34,624 nt of DNA, taken from the NCBI GenBank assembly GCA_035528475.1, contig DATKYO010000094.1, positions 1 through 34,624 on the forward strand, written 5' to 3'. Made by a program: the position numbers and the translations under genes. Under the pieces are notes generated by a model, which was not told the origin of the DNA, made no database searches, and saw nothing but the letters and a program-made list of their open reading frames with translations. The stretch is from SD8 sp035528475 (GTDB taxonomy: Archaea > Halobacteriota > Methanomicrobia > Methanomicrobiales > Methanospirillaceae). Below, one piece after another: positions 16,086-24,436 of the stretch (the stretch's first letter is position 1; each line of letters opens with the position of its first letter).

Positions 16086-17840
16086 ATGCCGGATTACACC
16101 AACATCAGGGAGATGATAGATGTGTCGACGAAATCCGCGATTCATAGCCATGATATCCTGATTGTCGGTGGAGGACTGACCGGCCTCCGTGCTGCCCTGC
16201 AGGTTTCAAATGCAGGCCTTGACGGAGCAGTTCTCACAAAAGTGCATCCCCTGCGTTCCCATTCGGTCGCTGCCCAGGGGGGTATGAATGCATCGCTGGG
16301 TAATGTGCCGGGTGAGGGAAAAACCAGCGATTCATGGGAAAAGCATGCTTACGACACCGTGAAAGGTTCCGATTACCTGGCTGATCAGGACGCGGTTGCA
16401 CTGATGTGTAGGGAGGCCCCTGCAACCGTGGTCGAACTGGAGCATATGGGGATGGTGTGGTCCAGGTTGGAGGATGGAAAGATCGCCCAGCGGCCATTCG
16501 GCGGGGCGGGTTTCCCCCGTACCTGCTATGCGGCCGATCGCACCGGGCATAATGCACTTCATACGCTATACCAGCAGGTGCTGGCCAGGAACATTCCCGT
16601 ATATGAAGAGTATTTCGTCACCTCGCTGGTAATCGATGGCGGACGATGCACGGGTTGCACAGCGGTGGAAATTATGACAGGGATTGTCCACGGCTTTGTC
16701 TCCAGAGCAACGCTCCTGGCCACCGGGGGGTTCGGCAGAATATACAGCCGATCCACAAATGCACTTATCAACACCGGTGACGGACAGGCACTTGCTCTCC
16801 GGGCCGGTGCCCCCTTAAAAGACATGGAATTTGTTCAGTTCCATCCCACAACCCTTTACGGGACCAACATCCTGATGACGGAAGGAGCCCGTGGCGAAGG
16901 CGGCATATTGGCAAACAAGGACGGTGAACGGTTCATGAAACGTTACGCCCCGTCATCGGTTGACCTGGCCCCGCGTGATGTGGTGGCCCGGGCAATTGAA
17001 ACCGAGATCGCGGAGGGGAAAGGATTCGAGGGAGGGTATGTCCAGCTCGACCTCCGCCACCTGGGATCGGACCGCATCAAAGAACGCCTGCCGGGGATAC
17101 GGCAAATCGCGATTGATTTTGCCGGTGTGGACCCGGTGGAGGATCCTGTCCCGGTCCAGCCAGGACAGCACTACTCCATGGGAGGGATTGACGCGGACGT
17201 GAATGGGGCAACACCCGTCCGGGGGCTGTATGCCGCCGGGGAGTGCGCCTGCCTCAGTGTCCACGGGGCAAACCGGCTGGGAGGAAATTCCCTGCTTGAA
17301 ACGGTCGTATTCGGGCGGCTGGTGGCAGACGCACTTATCAGGGATGCAGGGGGGATGCCGGAGCCGCGGGTCGAAGCGGTTGAGGCGGCAAAGAACGAGG
17401 TTGAGCAAAAAATCAGCCGTATATTGGGGGGAGAATGGGGGGGAAACCTCTTCTCCATCATGGATACTCTCAAGCAGACCATGTTTGCAGAGTTTGGAAT
17501 CTTCCGCAACGCCGGCTCGATGCATGAAGGGCTTTTGGCAATCAGGAATTTGCAGGAGCGGTTTCTGCAGGTCTCCCTTGCGAATAAAGAGCGGGCGGTG
17601 AACCAGGCACTGGTCCGCTACCTGGAACTGGAAGGGATGCTCATGATCGCAGAGGTGGTGGCCCGCAGCGCCATGGCCCGCGAGGAGAGCCGGGGGTCCC
17701 ATACCCGGATTGATTTTCCGGAGCGGGACGATTCACGGTTCCTGAATCATACCCTGGCCGTAATAAGGGACGGCCGGATAATGATTGAGTATAAACCGGT
17801 TACCCTTGGGATGTTTGAACCCGAGGAGCGTGTATACTGA
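16086..17840 (+). CDS. Succinate dehydrogenase/fumarate reductase flavoprotein subunit
   Basis: 584 residues, full length. It interconverts fumarate and succinate at a covalently bound FAD. Motifs in order: Rossmann VGGGLTG (27-33), RSHSVAAQGG with His 59 as the covalent FAD ligand, RTCYAADRTGHNALHTL, the dicarboxylate-site HPTT...TEGARGEGG, HYSMGG, VHGANRLGGNSLLE, and the C-terminal ESRGSHTRIDFPERDD. It is the first gene of a three-gene operon; its TGA overlaps the ATG of the iron-sulfur subunit (tgatg). In methanogens this pair normally runs as fumarate reductase in the incomplete reductive TCA pathway. No membrane-anchor gene follows, so the complex is probably soluble. The name TfrA is possible, but the partner lacks the CoM/CoB-binding part, so I give no symbol. 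Confidence 0.92.
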   Translation: MPDYTNIREMIDVSTKSAIHSHDILIVGGGLTGLRAALQVSNAGLDGAVLTKVHPLRSHSVAAQGGMNASLGNVPGEGKTSDSWEKHAYDTVKGSDYLADQDAVALMCREAPATVVELEHMGMVWSRLEDGKIAQRPFGGAGFPRTCYAADRTGHNALHTLYQQVLARNIPVYEEYFVTSLVIDGGRCTGCTAVEIMTGIVHGFVSRATLLATGGFGRIYSRSTNALINTGDGQALALRAGAPLKDMEFVQFHPTTLYGTNILMTEGARGEGGILANKDGERFMKRYAPSSVDLAPRDVVARAIETEIAEGKGFEGGYVQLDLRHLGSDRIKERLPGIRQIAIDFAGVDPVEDPVPVQPGQHYSMGGIDADVNGATPVRGLYAAGECACLSVHGANRLGGNSLLETVVFGRLVADALIRDAGGMPEPRVEAVEAAKNEVEQKISRILGGEWGGNLFSIMDTLKQTMFAEFGIFRNAGSMHEGLLAIRNLQERFLQVSLANKERAVNQALVRYLELEGMLMIAEVVARSAMAREESRGSHTRIDFPERDDSRFLNHTLAVIRDGRIMIEYKPVTLGMFEPEERVY

Positions 17841-18622
17841 TGAAACTGAAAGTATTCAGGCAAAGGGAGGGGATGGATGCTTCCCGGTATGATACCTTCG
17901 AGATCGCTGAAACACCCGGTATGACTGTTCTTGGTGCACTATTCCGGGTCCAGGAGCAAATTGATGACACGCTTGCATTCCGGTACTCATGCCGTGGAGC
18001 CGTCTGCGGTTCATGTGCCATGCTGATCAACAAGGTCCCCCGGCTGGCCTGCCGCACCCAGGTAAGGTCACTTCTCAAGGGGGAACAAAAGATTTCACTC
18101 TCGCACTATCCTGCCCTGGATGAGACAGTTTCCTGGAATCCTGGTAAGGAAGTACTGGTTGAGCCGCTTCCCCATCTCCCTGTTATCCGGGACCTGGTAG
18201 TTGACATGAGTGCGTTTTACCGGTTTTACCGGATGCTGGATACGGTATTCAGGCCAACCGATGAGAATCCGGTGAGGGAACGCCACATGGAGCCTGTAGC
18301 GGTGAAAGATCTTGAGCTGTACACGAACTGCATTCTCTGTGCCGCCTGTTTCGGGAGCTGCCCTGTTGACGAAAAAAATCCAAAATATCCCGGTCCGGCG
18401 GCTCTTGCCACGCTCTACCGCTTCCGCATTGATCCCCGTGAAGATCGGGGAATGGAACGCCTTGAACAGGCGAATACCCCGGATGGATGGTGGGCGTGTG
18501 AGTTCCATGGGAACTGCCGGAAGGTTTGTTCCCGTGGAGTGCCGCCCATCGTGGCAATCGGCCATGCCCGGCAGGAACTTGAAAAATCCGGGAAAAAACC
18601 CGAAAAAACGGGGGATACGTGA
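17840..18622 (+). CDS. Succinate dehydrogenase/fumarate reductase iron-sulfur subunit
   Basis: 260 residues carrying the three clusters of SdhB/FrdB: [2Fe-2S] ligands Cys 51, 56, 59 and 71 (CRGAVCGSCAM...C), [4Fe-4S] Cys 164, 167 and 170 with Cys 174 (CILCAACFGSCP), and [3Fe-4S] Cys 220, 226 and 230 (CEFHGNCRKVCSRGVPP). It passes electrons to the flavoprotein. The thiol:fumarate reductase TfrB of Methanobacteriales is about twice as long because it adds a CCG domain where CoM-SH/CoB-SH are oxidised. That domain is absent here, and no separate CCG or membrane subunit lies nearby, so the electron donor is unknown. It overlaps its neighbours by 1 nt (upstream) and 4 nt (downstream), which indicates coupled translation. 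Confidence 0.92.
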   Translation: MKLKVFRQREGMDASRYDTFEIAETPGMTVLGALFRVQEQIDDTLAFRYSCRGAVCGSCAMLINKVPRLACRTQVRSLLKGEQKISLSHYPALDETVSWNPGKEVLVEPLPHLPVIRDLVVDMSAFYRFYRMLDTVFRPTDENPVRERHMEPVAVKDLELYTNCILCAACFGSCPVDEKNPKYPGPAALATLYRFRIDPREDRGMERLEQANTPDGWWACEFHGNCRKVCSRGVPPIVAIGHARQELEKSGKKPEKTGDT

Positions 18623-20019
18623 GCATGCGCAAGGAGAGAGATTCGCTTGGCGTGATGGATGTACCCGATGAGGTGTACTACGGCATCCAGACCACAAGGG
18701 CCATGGAAAATTTCCCTGTCAGCGGCCGGCGGGAGCGTCCCGAACTCATCCGGGCATACGCGATGGTCAAAAAAGCGGCGGCTCTCGCCAACATGGAGCT
18801 TGGCACCCTTGACAGTGAGAGGGGTAAAGCAATCATACAGGCCGCAGATGAAGTTCTCAACGGAGACCTTGCCGACCAGTTTCCTGTTGATGTCTTCCAG
18901 GCCGGCGCAGGAACTTCATTTCACATGAATGTCAATGAAGTGCTTGCAAACCGTGCCCTTGAGATCATGGGAAAGTCAAGGGGGGACTATTCGTATTTGA
19001 GCCCCAACGACCATGTCAACAGGGCCCAGTCCACGAATGACACCTTCCCTACAGCGTCCCATATCGCCATCATCATCCAGGCAGACCGCCTGGATGCAGT
19101 CCTTGCGGATCTGGCAGGTGGGCTGGGGAAAAAAGGGGATGAATTTCGTAATTTGCCCAAATCCGGGCGCACACACCTGATGGATGCCCTTCCGGTGACC
19201 CTTGGAGATGAATTCTTCGCATACGGATCAGCCGTTGCAAGGGCAGCAGAGAGGATCCGGGAAAGGCGGGACAGCCTCCTGGAGATCGCAATGGGAGGAA
19301 CCGCCACCGGGACCGGGGCCAATACGCCTCCTCAATTCCGGGAAAAGGTAATCGCGAGGCTTTCAGAGATAACCTCTCTGCCTCTTGTTCCTGCCCGCGA
19401 CAGTCTCGAGGCATTGCAGAGCCGGTCACAGATGGCGGCATTTTCAGGAGCTCTTAAGGAGCTGGCCCTGGAGCTCATCAGGATAGCAAACGATCTCAGG
19501 CTGCTGGGCTCAGGTCCCACCACCGGCCTTGCCGAGATCGTGCTTCCTCCCGTGCAGCCCGGATCATCAATCATGCCTGGGAAGGTCAACCCGGTCATGG
19601 CCGAGTGTCTGAACATGGTCTCGTTCCAGGTGATAGGAAATGATACCGCGGTTTCGTTGGCCGCCCAGGCAGGCCAGGTGGATCTCAATGTGATGACGCC
19701 TGTGATGACGTACAACATCCTGGAGTCCCTCGCCCTGCTCGAAAGTTACCTCCCCATCTTCCGTTCCCGGTGCATCGATGGCATTATAGGGGACGAAGAA
19801 CGGCTTCTTGCATATATCCGGATGAATCCAATACTTGCCACCCTCCTCTCACCGAAGATCGGGTATCTTAAATCGGCCGAGATTGCAAAAGAATCCATAA
19901 AAACAAGGCGATCCATCAGGGATATCTCGATTGAGAAGGGTATTCTTACAGAAGAGGAGGCAGATGCCCTGTTTGACCTGCACTCAATCTCAAAAAACCG
20001 GTACGGAAGGAGCGAATAA
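18619..20019 (+). CDS. Aspartate ammonia-lyase-like enzyme of the aspartase/class II fumarase family
   Basis: 466 residues. Conserved active-site blocks: GTS at 98-100, STND at 138-141, GRTH with His 186, and the flexible catalytic loop GSSIMPGKVNP at 315-325. Fumarases normally have SSND, aspartases STND. The segments QFPVDVFQAGAGTS and LRLLGSGP, and the C-terminal GYLKSAEIAKESIKTRRSIR region, also read like Bacillus-type aspartase, so I favour L-aspartate -> fumarate + NH3. Fumarase is the alternative. GTG 18619 overlaps the previous stop by 4 nt (gtga), and ATG 18625 is a second possible start. With the two genes before it, this gives aspartate -> fumarate -> succinate in one operon. Confidence 0.8.
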   Translation: MSMRKERDSLGVMDVPDEVYYGIQTTRAMENFPVSGRRERPELIRAYAMVKKAAALANMELGTLDSERGKAIIQAADEVLNGDLADQFPVDVFQAGAGTSFHMNVNEVLANRALEIMGKSRGDYSYLSPNDHVNRAQSTNDTFPTASHIAIIIQADRLDAVLADLAGGLGKKGDEFRNLPKSGRTHLMDALPVTLGDEFFAYGSAVARAAERIRERRDSLLEIAMGGTATGTGANTPPQFREKVIARLSEITSLPLVPARDSLEALQSRSQMAAFSGALKELALELIRIANDLRLLGSGPTTGLAEIVLPPVQPGSSIMPGKVNPVMAECLNMVSFQVIGNDTAVSLAAQAGQVDLNVMTPVMTYNILESLALLESYLPIFRSRCIDGIIGDEERLLAYIRMNPILATLLSPKIGYLKSAEIAKESIKTRRSIRDISIEKGILTEEEADALFDLHSISKNRYGRSE

Positions 20020-20035
20020 CCTGACGTTCCACTAT

Positions 20036-20845
20036 TTATGCAACGTGAGGCGGGTCGCACAGATAATCCATAATCCTGTCAATTACCTCGGTATTCCTTG
20101 GCAGGTTGATATGGCAGTACATGTCGGGACAGAGTCCCAGCTGTTGGGGATCGGCCGGTAATACATCGATTTTTGCTCCCGGCAGGTAGGAATCGCGGTG
20201 AGGGACAATCCCATCCCCCGAGTACGTAGTCTCCAGCTGACCTTCTGTATTCAGTTCCATTGTCCTGCCACCGAAACTGGGAAAAAAACTTTCGGTGCCG
20301 GTTGTATTTGCGGCAAGGATGATCCGGTAGACGATATCTTTGCGGACCCCCGCTTCTTTCAGCCTGGTCATGGCCGGACTCCCGGGCCGGAACTGCTGGA
20401 CGATTATGTCTTTTTTCGGATCATAGTTGCGGGGAACAAAAACACCTTCAAGTTTTTCGATGATTTCGCGGCCATGGCGGGGATGGTTAAACAATTCTGC
20501 CAGGGATGATCCGTTGTTTGGGGGCCCAATACCAATAAGCTGCCTGACGTTTTCCGTGCGGGATTCGCCGTCAATGACCTCCAGCATATACCGGCCAATA
20601 CAGGTCCCCATTGAGTGACATATAATATCTATCGGACCCCTGTATCCGCACGTGTCACGCTCTGTTGATATGTAACGCCGGAGAGCGTGCGAAATTTCTT
20701 CAAGGGAAACATCCTTCATAGCAGCATGGTCAAAATTCCAGCATGGGACGGACTCTTCCTCCAGCCGGATGACAAGGCCGTCCCAGATTGCGGGATTGCT
20801 CTTCCACCCATGGACCAGGACCACAGGATGACAGTACACCTCCAT
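20036..20845 (-). CDS. Alpha/beta-hydrolase lipase/esterase
   Basis: 269 residues. The oxyanion segment VVLVHGW lies at 8-14. The nucleophile elbow is CHSMG with Ser 78; the first Gly of GxSxG is replaced by Cys. Asp 211 (GDGIVPH) and His 245 (YCHINLP) complete the triad. The fold pattern matches triacylglycerol-lipase/PGAP1-like enzymes, with NGSSLAEL after strand six. There is no signal peptide, so it is probably cytosolic. Substrate unknown; archaeal ether lipids are not substrates for such esterases, so another acyl ester is likely. It converges on the aspartase gene (16 bp apart) and lies 133 bp after the ArsM-like gene on the same strand. Confidence 0.82.
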   Translation of the reverse strand: MEVYCHPVVLVHGWKSNPAIWDGLVIRLEEESVPCWNFDHAAMKDVSLEEISHALRRYISTERDTCGYRGPIDIICHSMGTCIGRYMLEVIDGESRTENVRQLIGIGPPNNGSSLAELFNHPRHGREIIEKLEGVFVPRNYDPKKDIIVQQFRPGSPAMTRLKEAGVRKDIVYRIILAANTTGTESFFPSFGGRTMELNTEGQLETTYSGDGIVPHRDSYLPGAKIDVLPADPQQLGLCPDMYCHINLPRNTEVIDRIMDYLCDPPHVA

Positions 20846-20978
20846 ATGTCAGCGCTTCCTCACCATAGTTGTTGGGAAATAATTCCAACCGACGAGGGCG
20901 AATCCGGGAATATAGCCCTTCTTATTGGGCATGAGGATAAAGGGGATATAACCCCGGTGGCATACGAACGAAAAAAGA

Positions 20979-21809
20979 TTATTCTGGTTTTTTCGCGCTG
21001 ATCTTGATGCTTTTTATCGATTGCTTTAATTTTTTTAGTTCCATCTCATCGGACATTAAATCCGCAAGTATATCTTTTATATGCGGGTCGCTGATGATGA
21101 AGTCGATGGGAAATGCGGTTTCGCCCATTATTGTAATATCATGAAAGCCGGAACCGACGATTTTATCAATGTAATCTTCTTTTTGGAGCGCCCCGGAGAC
21201 ACATCCGGTATAACTTTGAACCGAGTTTTTTATGGCTTCGGGAAGGGTGCCGGTGAGGACTATGTCTGACACCATGATGCGCCCGCCGGGACGGAGGACC
21301 CGGAAGGCCTCTTGAAATACCTGGCTTTTATCCGGGGAGAGGTTGATGACGCAGTTCGAGATTATGACATCGACAGACGCATTGGCAACCGGGAGATGTT
21401 CGATCTCCCCGAGCCGGAACTCCACATTTGAATAACCGCTATCTTCTGCATTCTTTCGGGCCTTCTCAAGCATCTGGGGTGTCATATCGACTCCGATAAC
21501 ATGTCCGGTCTTTCCGACGCGCTGTGCAGACAAAAAACAGTCGAAACCCGCTCCTGAACCGAGATCGAGCACCGTTTCCCCCTCCCTGAGCGAAGCGATT
21601 GCGACAGGGTTTCCGCACCCGAGCCCGAGGTTTGCGCCTTCAGGCACAATCGAGATGTCCTCTTCCGAGTAGCCGATGCCCAGGCTTACTGATTCGGCAG
21701 TCTCGCCGGTATCGCAGCATGAAGGTCCGCAATTACATCCACAGCTGCTCTGGCTGGCGACATTCCCGTAATTTATCCGTACAAGCTTTCGTATTTCATC
21801 ATCTTTCAT
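20979..21809 (-). CDS. ArsM-type arsenite S-adenosylmethionine methyltransferase
   Basis: 276 residues. SAM-binding motif VLDLGSGAGFDCFLSA, with the acidic end of strand two in GVDMTPQML. Three Cys match the As(III)-binding set of ArsM: Cys 65 (LGCGNP), Cys 153 (SNCVINL) and Cys 203 (YTGCVSGA). An extra Cys-rich run near the start (CGCNCGPSCCD, about 23-32) may hold metal. The reaction would be stepwise methylation of arsenite, usually for detoxification. ATG 21809 is preceded by ggtga at 5 nt and is preferred to the GTG codons at 21821/21818. It is 30 bp after the AbrB-type regulator, evidently in one operon with it. Confidence 0.87.
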   Translation of the reverse strand: MKDDEIRKLVRINYGNVASQSSCGCNCGPSCCDTGETAESVSLGIGYSEEDISIVPEGANLGLGCGNPVAIASLREGETVLDLGSGAGFDCFLSAQRVGKTGHVIGVDMTPQMLEKARKNAEDSGYSNVEFRLGEIEHLPVANASVDVIISNCVINLSPDKSQVFQEAFRVLRPGGRIMVSDIVLTGTLPEAIKNSVQSYTGCVSGALQKEDYIDKIVGSGFHDITIMGETAFPIDFIISDPHIKDILADLMSDEMELKKLKQSIKSIKISAKKPE

Positions 21810-21839
21810 AAAATTCACCACGTTTTCTGTTCTTCCTGA

Positions 21840-22109
21840 TCACGAGGAGAGGTTCTCCATCATCGGGCCCAGCAGCGATTTTACCATGCCCGAAAAATGC
21901 GTTGCCTTGATTAAGGTGATACAGCAGACATTGCCCTCGTGCTCCCAGAATACAACTGCCATCCGGTCACCAGGAGATATATTCGCCCGTTCGCGGATCT
22001 CCTTGGGAAGGACCATCTGACCCCTGGCATCCACGCTCACGACTGCTTCCACACTGCAATGGCAGGGTGCATCTCCGACGCAGCCATTTTCGGTCTGTTC
22101 ATCAGTCAT
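21840..22109 (-). CDS. AbrB/SpoVT-fold regulator resembling the HgcAB-associated protein (HgcC)
   Basis: 89 residues. A Cys-bearing start (Cys 10, 16, 18) is followed by a swapped-hairpin AbrB fold: VVSVDARGQMVLPKEIRERA (24-43) and GDRMAVV. An EGNVCCITLIKA strand with a Cys pair (62-63) and the tail GMVKSLLGPMM come next. The Cys pattern and tail match my memory of the 'HgcAB-associated' SpoVT-domain proteins found beside mercury-methylation genes; no hgcA or hgcB lies in this window. Probable role: metal- or thiol-responsive transcription factor controlling itself and the arsM-like gene. ATG 22109 lies about 29 nt after a TATA-like run, implying a leaderless mRNA. Three TTCTGA-type half-sites lie just upstream. 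Confidence 0.75.
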   Translation of the reverse strand: MTDEQTENGCVGDAPCHCSVEAVVSVDARGQMVLPKEIRERANISPGDRMAVVFWEHEGNVCCITLIKATHFSGMVKSLLGPMMENLSS

Positions 22110-22132
22110 GTGTATATGATACTGGATCGCTG

Positions 22133-22144
22133 AATATATTAAAA
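22133..22144 (-). promoter_or_regulatory. TATA box of the regulator-arsM operon
   Basis: The minus strand reads ttttaatatattc, centred about 29 nt before the regulator's ATG. This is the distance expected when transcription begins at the start codon. Confidence 0.55.
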
Positions 22145-22145
22145 T

Positions 22146-22170
22146 TTCTGAAAAATCAGAAAAATCTGAA
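22146..22170. promoter_or_regulatory. Operator candidate: three alternating TCTGA half-sites
   Basis: TTCTGA (22146-22151), TCAGAA (22156-22161) and TCTGAA (22165-22170) form two overlapping inverted repeats with AT spacers, immediately upstream of the TATA element. Position and symmetry fit a binding site for the dimeric AbrB-type product of the first gene (autoregulation). Confidence 0.5.
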
Positions 22171-22354
22171 TTTTATGATATGTGCGAAAACCCTGCTCCG
22201 CTTTGAAAAAAATCGTAATTAACCCCAAATTCGATTCCTTTCGTTTTTTTCCCTAAACCGGTATTGCCATTGACTATGGCTGGCCTGCGGCAAACGACGC
22301 TATGCACTATATTTCGGCCTGATAATTTCCGTACCGGAGAGAGTGGAAGCTTGT

Positions 22355-22369
22355 GACTGCCGGGCAGTC
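22355..22369. terminator. Palindrome after the MATE gene
   Basis: gactgcc/ggcagtc with one central base, about 27 bp beyond the MATE stop in its direction of transcription. It may be a transcript-end hairpin or a protein-binding site; no long T-run follows. Confidence 0.3.
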
Positions 22370-22395
22370 TTTCCTGTGACTACCGACCGTCACGG

Positions 22396-23832
22396 TTACT
22401 TTGATGTGTATCCTGTAGGAGCCTCGGTGGCAATAAGCCGTGAGATGAAAGCGTGGGCCCAGAGGTAGCCCACTGTTCCGCCGAGGATATTACCGGTGAC
22501 GATTCCGAAATATACACCTATTTCTCCGAGTCCCAGGACGACACCAAGGAAGTAGGCCAGGACTGCAATGAAAAGGAGGTTTCGCATCAGGCTGATCAAA
22601 AGCGAGGTGATGCCCCGGCCGGTTCCCTGGAACACTGACGATGAGAACATACCGGCCGGCACAAAGGGATAGAAGAGACACATGGTCTGGAAGAACAGGA
22701 TGAACCCGGCGGCCAGATGTGCACTCTCCGGTGAATAGGTGAACGCCATGGTGATCTGGGGAGCGAAGACCCATGTGAGAGTGGCAGTCAGGATCGCGAG
22801 GCCGGTCCCTATCCTGATAGAGTAGCGGTGGGCAATCCGCAGCTTTTCATATTGCCGTGCGCCATATGCCGCACCCGAGACTGCCACAAGCGATGTGGTG
22901 ATCCCGATGAGGGGGACGATTGCAAACATCACCACCCGCCAGCCGGATGTATAGATTGCCACCGCATCCGTGCCTGCAACGGAGACCAGTATAATGTTGT
23001 TGATGATCATGATGAGTGACATCAGCAGGTATTCCAGGCTGGCAGGCAGCCCGACGGCAAGGATGTCTTTCAGGGTGCCGGCATGAGGAGTAAATTCCCG
23101 CATGGAAAGGGTGACATACGTATCTTTCCTGATATTGAACCAGTAATAGACCACGAAAGACACACTGGCTACCGAGATTACTGTTGCCAGTGCCGCTCCT
23201 GCCACCCCCATCCCCGCCCAGTATATGAGGATGGGGTCAAGCACGATATTGAGGACTGACGACGCTCCCATGGCATACATTGTGCGCCTTGTATCCCCTT
23301 CCGCCCGGAGTATGGCATACGATATCTGGACGAAAAAGATAAAGATGGTGCCGGAAAAGACGATGCTCCCGTATTCTGCAGCCAGGCCCGCGATATTCCC
23401 TGCACCGAGAAAACCGGCGATGGATTCGATATTCAGTGCCAGGACAGGAGTCAGGACCAGCGATATTGCGATTCCAAGGAGGATCGCGTGCAATGCCGCA
23501 CGGTCGGCCCCGGGCTTGTCATGGGCTCCTAACCGCCTGGAAACCAATGAGGTGACCCCTGCCCCAAGGCCGTTCGAGAGGCCGATGAGGATCATGAAGA
23601 CGGGTGTGACAAATCCCACCGCTGCCAGGGCATCCGCTCCCATCCCTGCCACCCATACAGCGTCTGCCAGGTTATAGACGGCCAGCAGCAGCATGGCTAC
23701 GATCATGGGGCCGGAGAGTTTTTTGATGGCATTCTTGGGATCTCCCCTGAGAATGGCAACTCCCCTGGTGATTTCTTTCTCTATCACCCGTTCGGGTTCG
23801 GCGGGGTTATCTTCCGATATTTTTGCAGTCAT
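22396..23832 (-). CDS. MATE-family multidrug exporter
   Basis: 478 residues with twelve predicted helices in two six-helix halves. Typical MATE segments: KLSGPMIVAMLLLAVYNLAD opening helix one, the GLSNGLGAGVTSLVSRRLGA block between helices two and three, and in the second half LPASLEYLLMSL and GAAYGARQ. Members export cationic drugs or metabolites by Na+ or H+ antiport; substrate unknown. A 30-residue acidic start precedes the membrane part. ATG 23832 is used; the only start farther out is a TTG. It is on the same strand as the regulator-arsM operon but 286 bp upstream of it and separated by a palindrome, so it is probably a separate unit. Confidence 0.9.
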   Translation of the reverse strand: MTAKISEDNPAEPERVIEKEITRGVAILRGDPKNAIKKLSGPMIVAMLLLAVYNLADAVWVAGMGADALAAVGFVTPVFMILIGLSNGLGAGVTSLVSRRLGAHDKPGADRAALHAILLGIAISLVLTPVLALNIESIAGFLGAGNIAGLAAEYGSIVFSGTIFIFFVQISYAILRAEGDTRRTMYAMGASSVLNIVLDPILIYWAGMGVAGAALATVISVASVSFVVYYWFNIRKDTYVTLSMREFTPHAGTLKDILAVGLPASLEYLLMSLIMIINNIILVSVAGTDAVAIYTSGWRVVMFAIVPLIGITTSLVAVSGAAYGARQYEKLRIAHRYSIRIGTGLAILTATLTWVFAPQITMAFTYSPESAHLAAGFILFFQTMCLFYPFVPAGMFSSSVFQGTGRGITSLLISLMRNLLFIAVLAYFLGVVLGLGEIGVYFGIVTGNILGGTVGYLWAHAFISRLIATEAPTGYTSK

Positions 23833-24121
23833 GGCTTCCCTGGCACACAGGCACAAAAATTCCGTTCATTGCTGTATTGTTATTCAAGATTTTCCGGAAA
23901 GCACCCAACGAGCGGGTATTTTCCCTTATTTCCTGAATATAGATGCATTTCATTACGAAAAAGCCTCTCCTTGCTGCATGCAGTATTGCCAGGCATGGGG
24001 AGAGTCCCGGGAATTGGGTGATCCCGATATATCTGTTGGAAATGAACGCCGGTCACTGGTAACAAACTGATAAAACCAGAATATATCTCTTAAGAATGAA
24101 AAAATCGCGAAAAATGATTTA

Positions 24122-24436
24122 TCAGTCATTCAGGTAATTATTCTTCCGAAGCCAGTCAACCTGGGGCCGGGTATACCTGTAAAAGATGTCACATTTATCG
24201 TCCTGGAAGCTCCACGGGACCACGATGAGGATATCGCCTTCCCGTATCCAGAGTCGTTTCTTGATCTTACCCCTGATCCGTCCCATCCGGGTAATCCCGT
24301 CAAAACAGCGCACCCTGATATGGTTTGCGCCCAGCATCAGATCGGCCTGGGCGAACATTTCTTTGTTTCGTTTCTTTGGCAACCGTACACGGACAATTTC
24401 TGTGGTCGGTTGATTATATTTTGAAGGTTTTGTCAG
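24122..24436 (-). CDS. Translation initiation factor aIF-1A, apparent CTG start
   Basis: OB-fold initiation factor that helps place initiator tRNA in the ribosomal P/A sites. The core reads MLGANHIRVRCFDGITRMGR, then KKRLWIREGDILIVVPW and DIFYRYTRPQVDWLRKNNYL. The first standard start in this frame is TTG 24382, but that would drop the family-typical first strand TEIVRVRLP, which is encoded upstream in frame. Upstream the frame is open to TAA at 24437-24439; no ATG, GTG or TTG occurs in that stretch. The codon right after the stop is CTG (24436-24434), giving 104 residues, the normal length. A ggagttgat, differing by one base from the ideal ggaggtgat, ends 3 nt before it. I therefore place the start at CTG; a sequence error or an ATT start are alternatives. 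Confidence 0.85.
   Translation of the reverse strand: MTKPSKYNQPTTEIVRVRLPKKRNKEMFAQADLMLGANHIRVRCFDGITRMGRIRGKIKKRLWIREGDILIVVPWSFQDDKCDIFYRYTRPQVDWLRKNNYLND

Noticed and set aside
16953..17702. 249-codon minus-strand frame
   Set aside because: Antisense to the fumarate reductase flavoprotein, whose motifs are complete; the antisense product has no recognisable feature.
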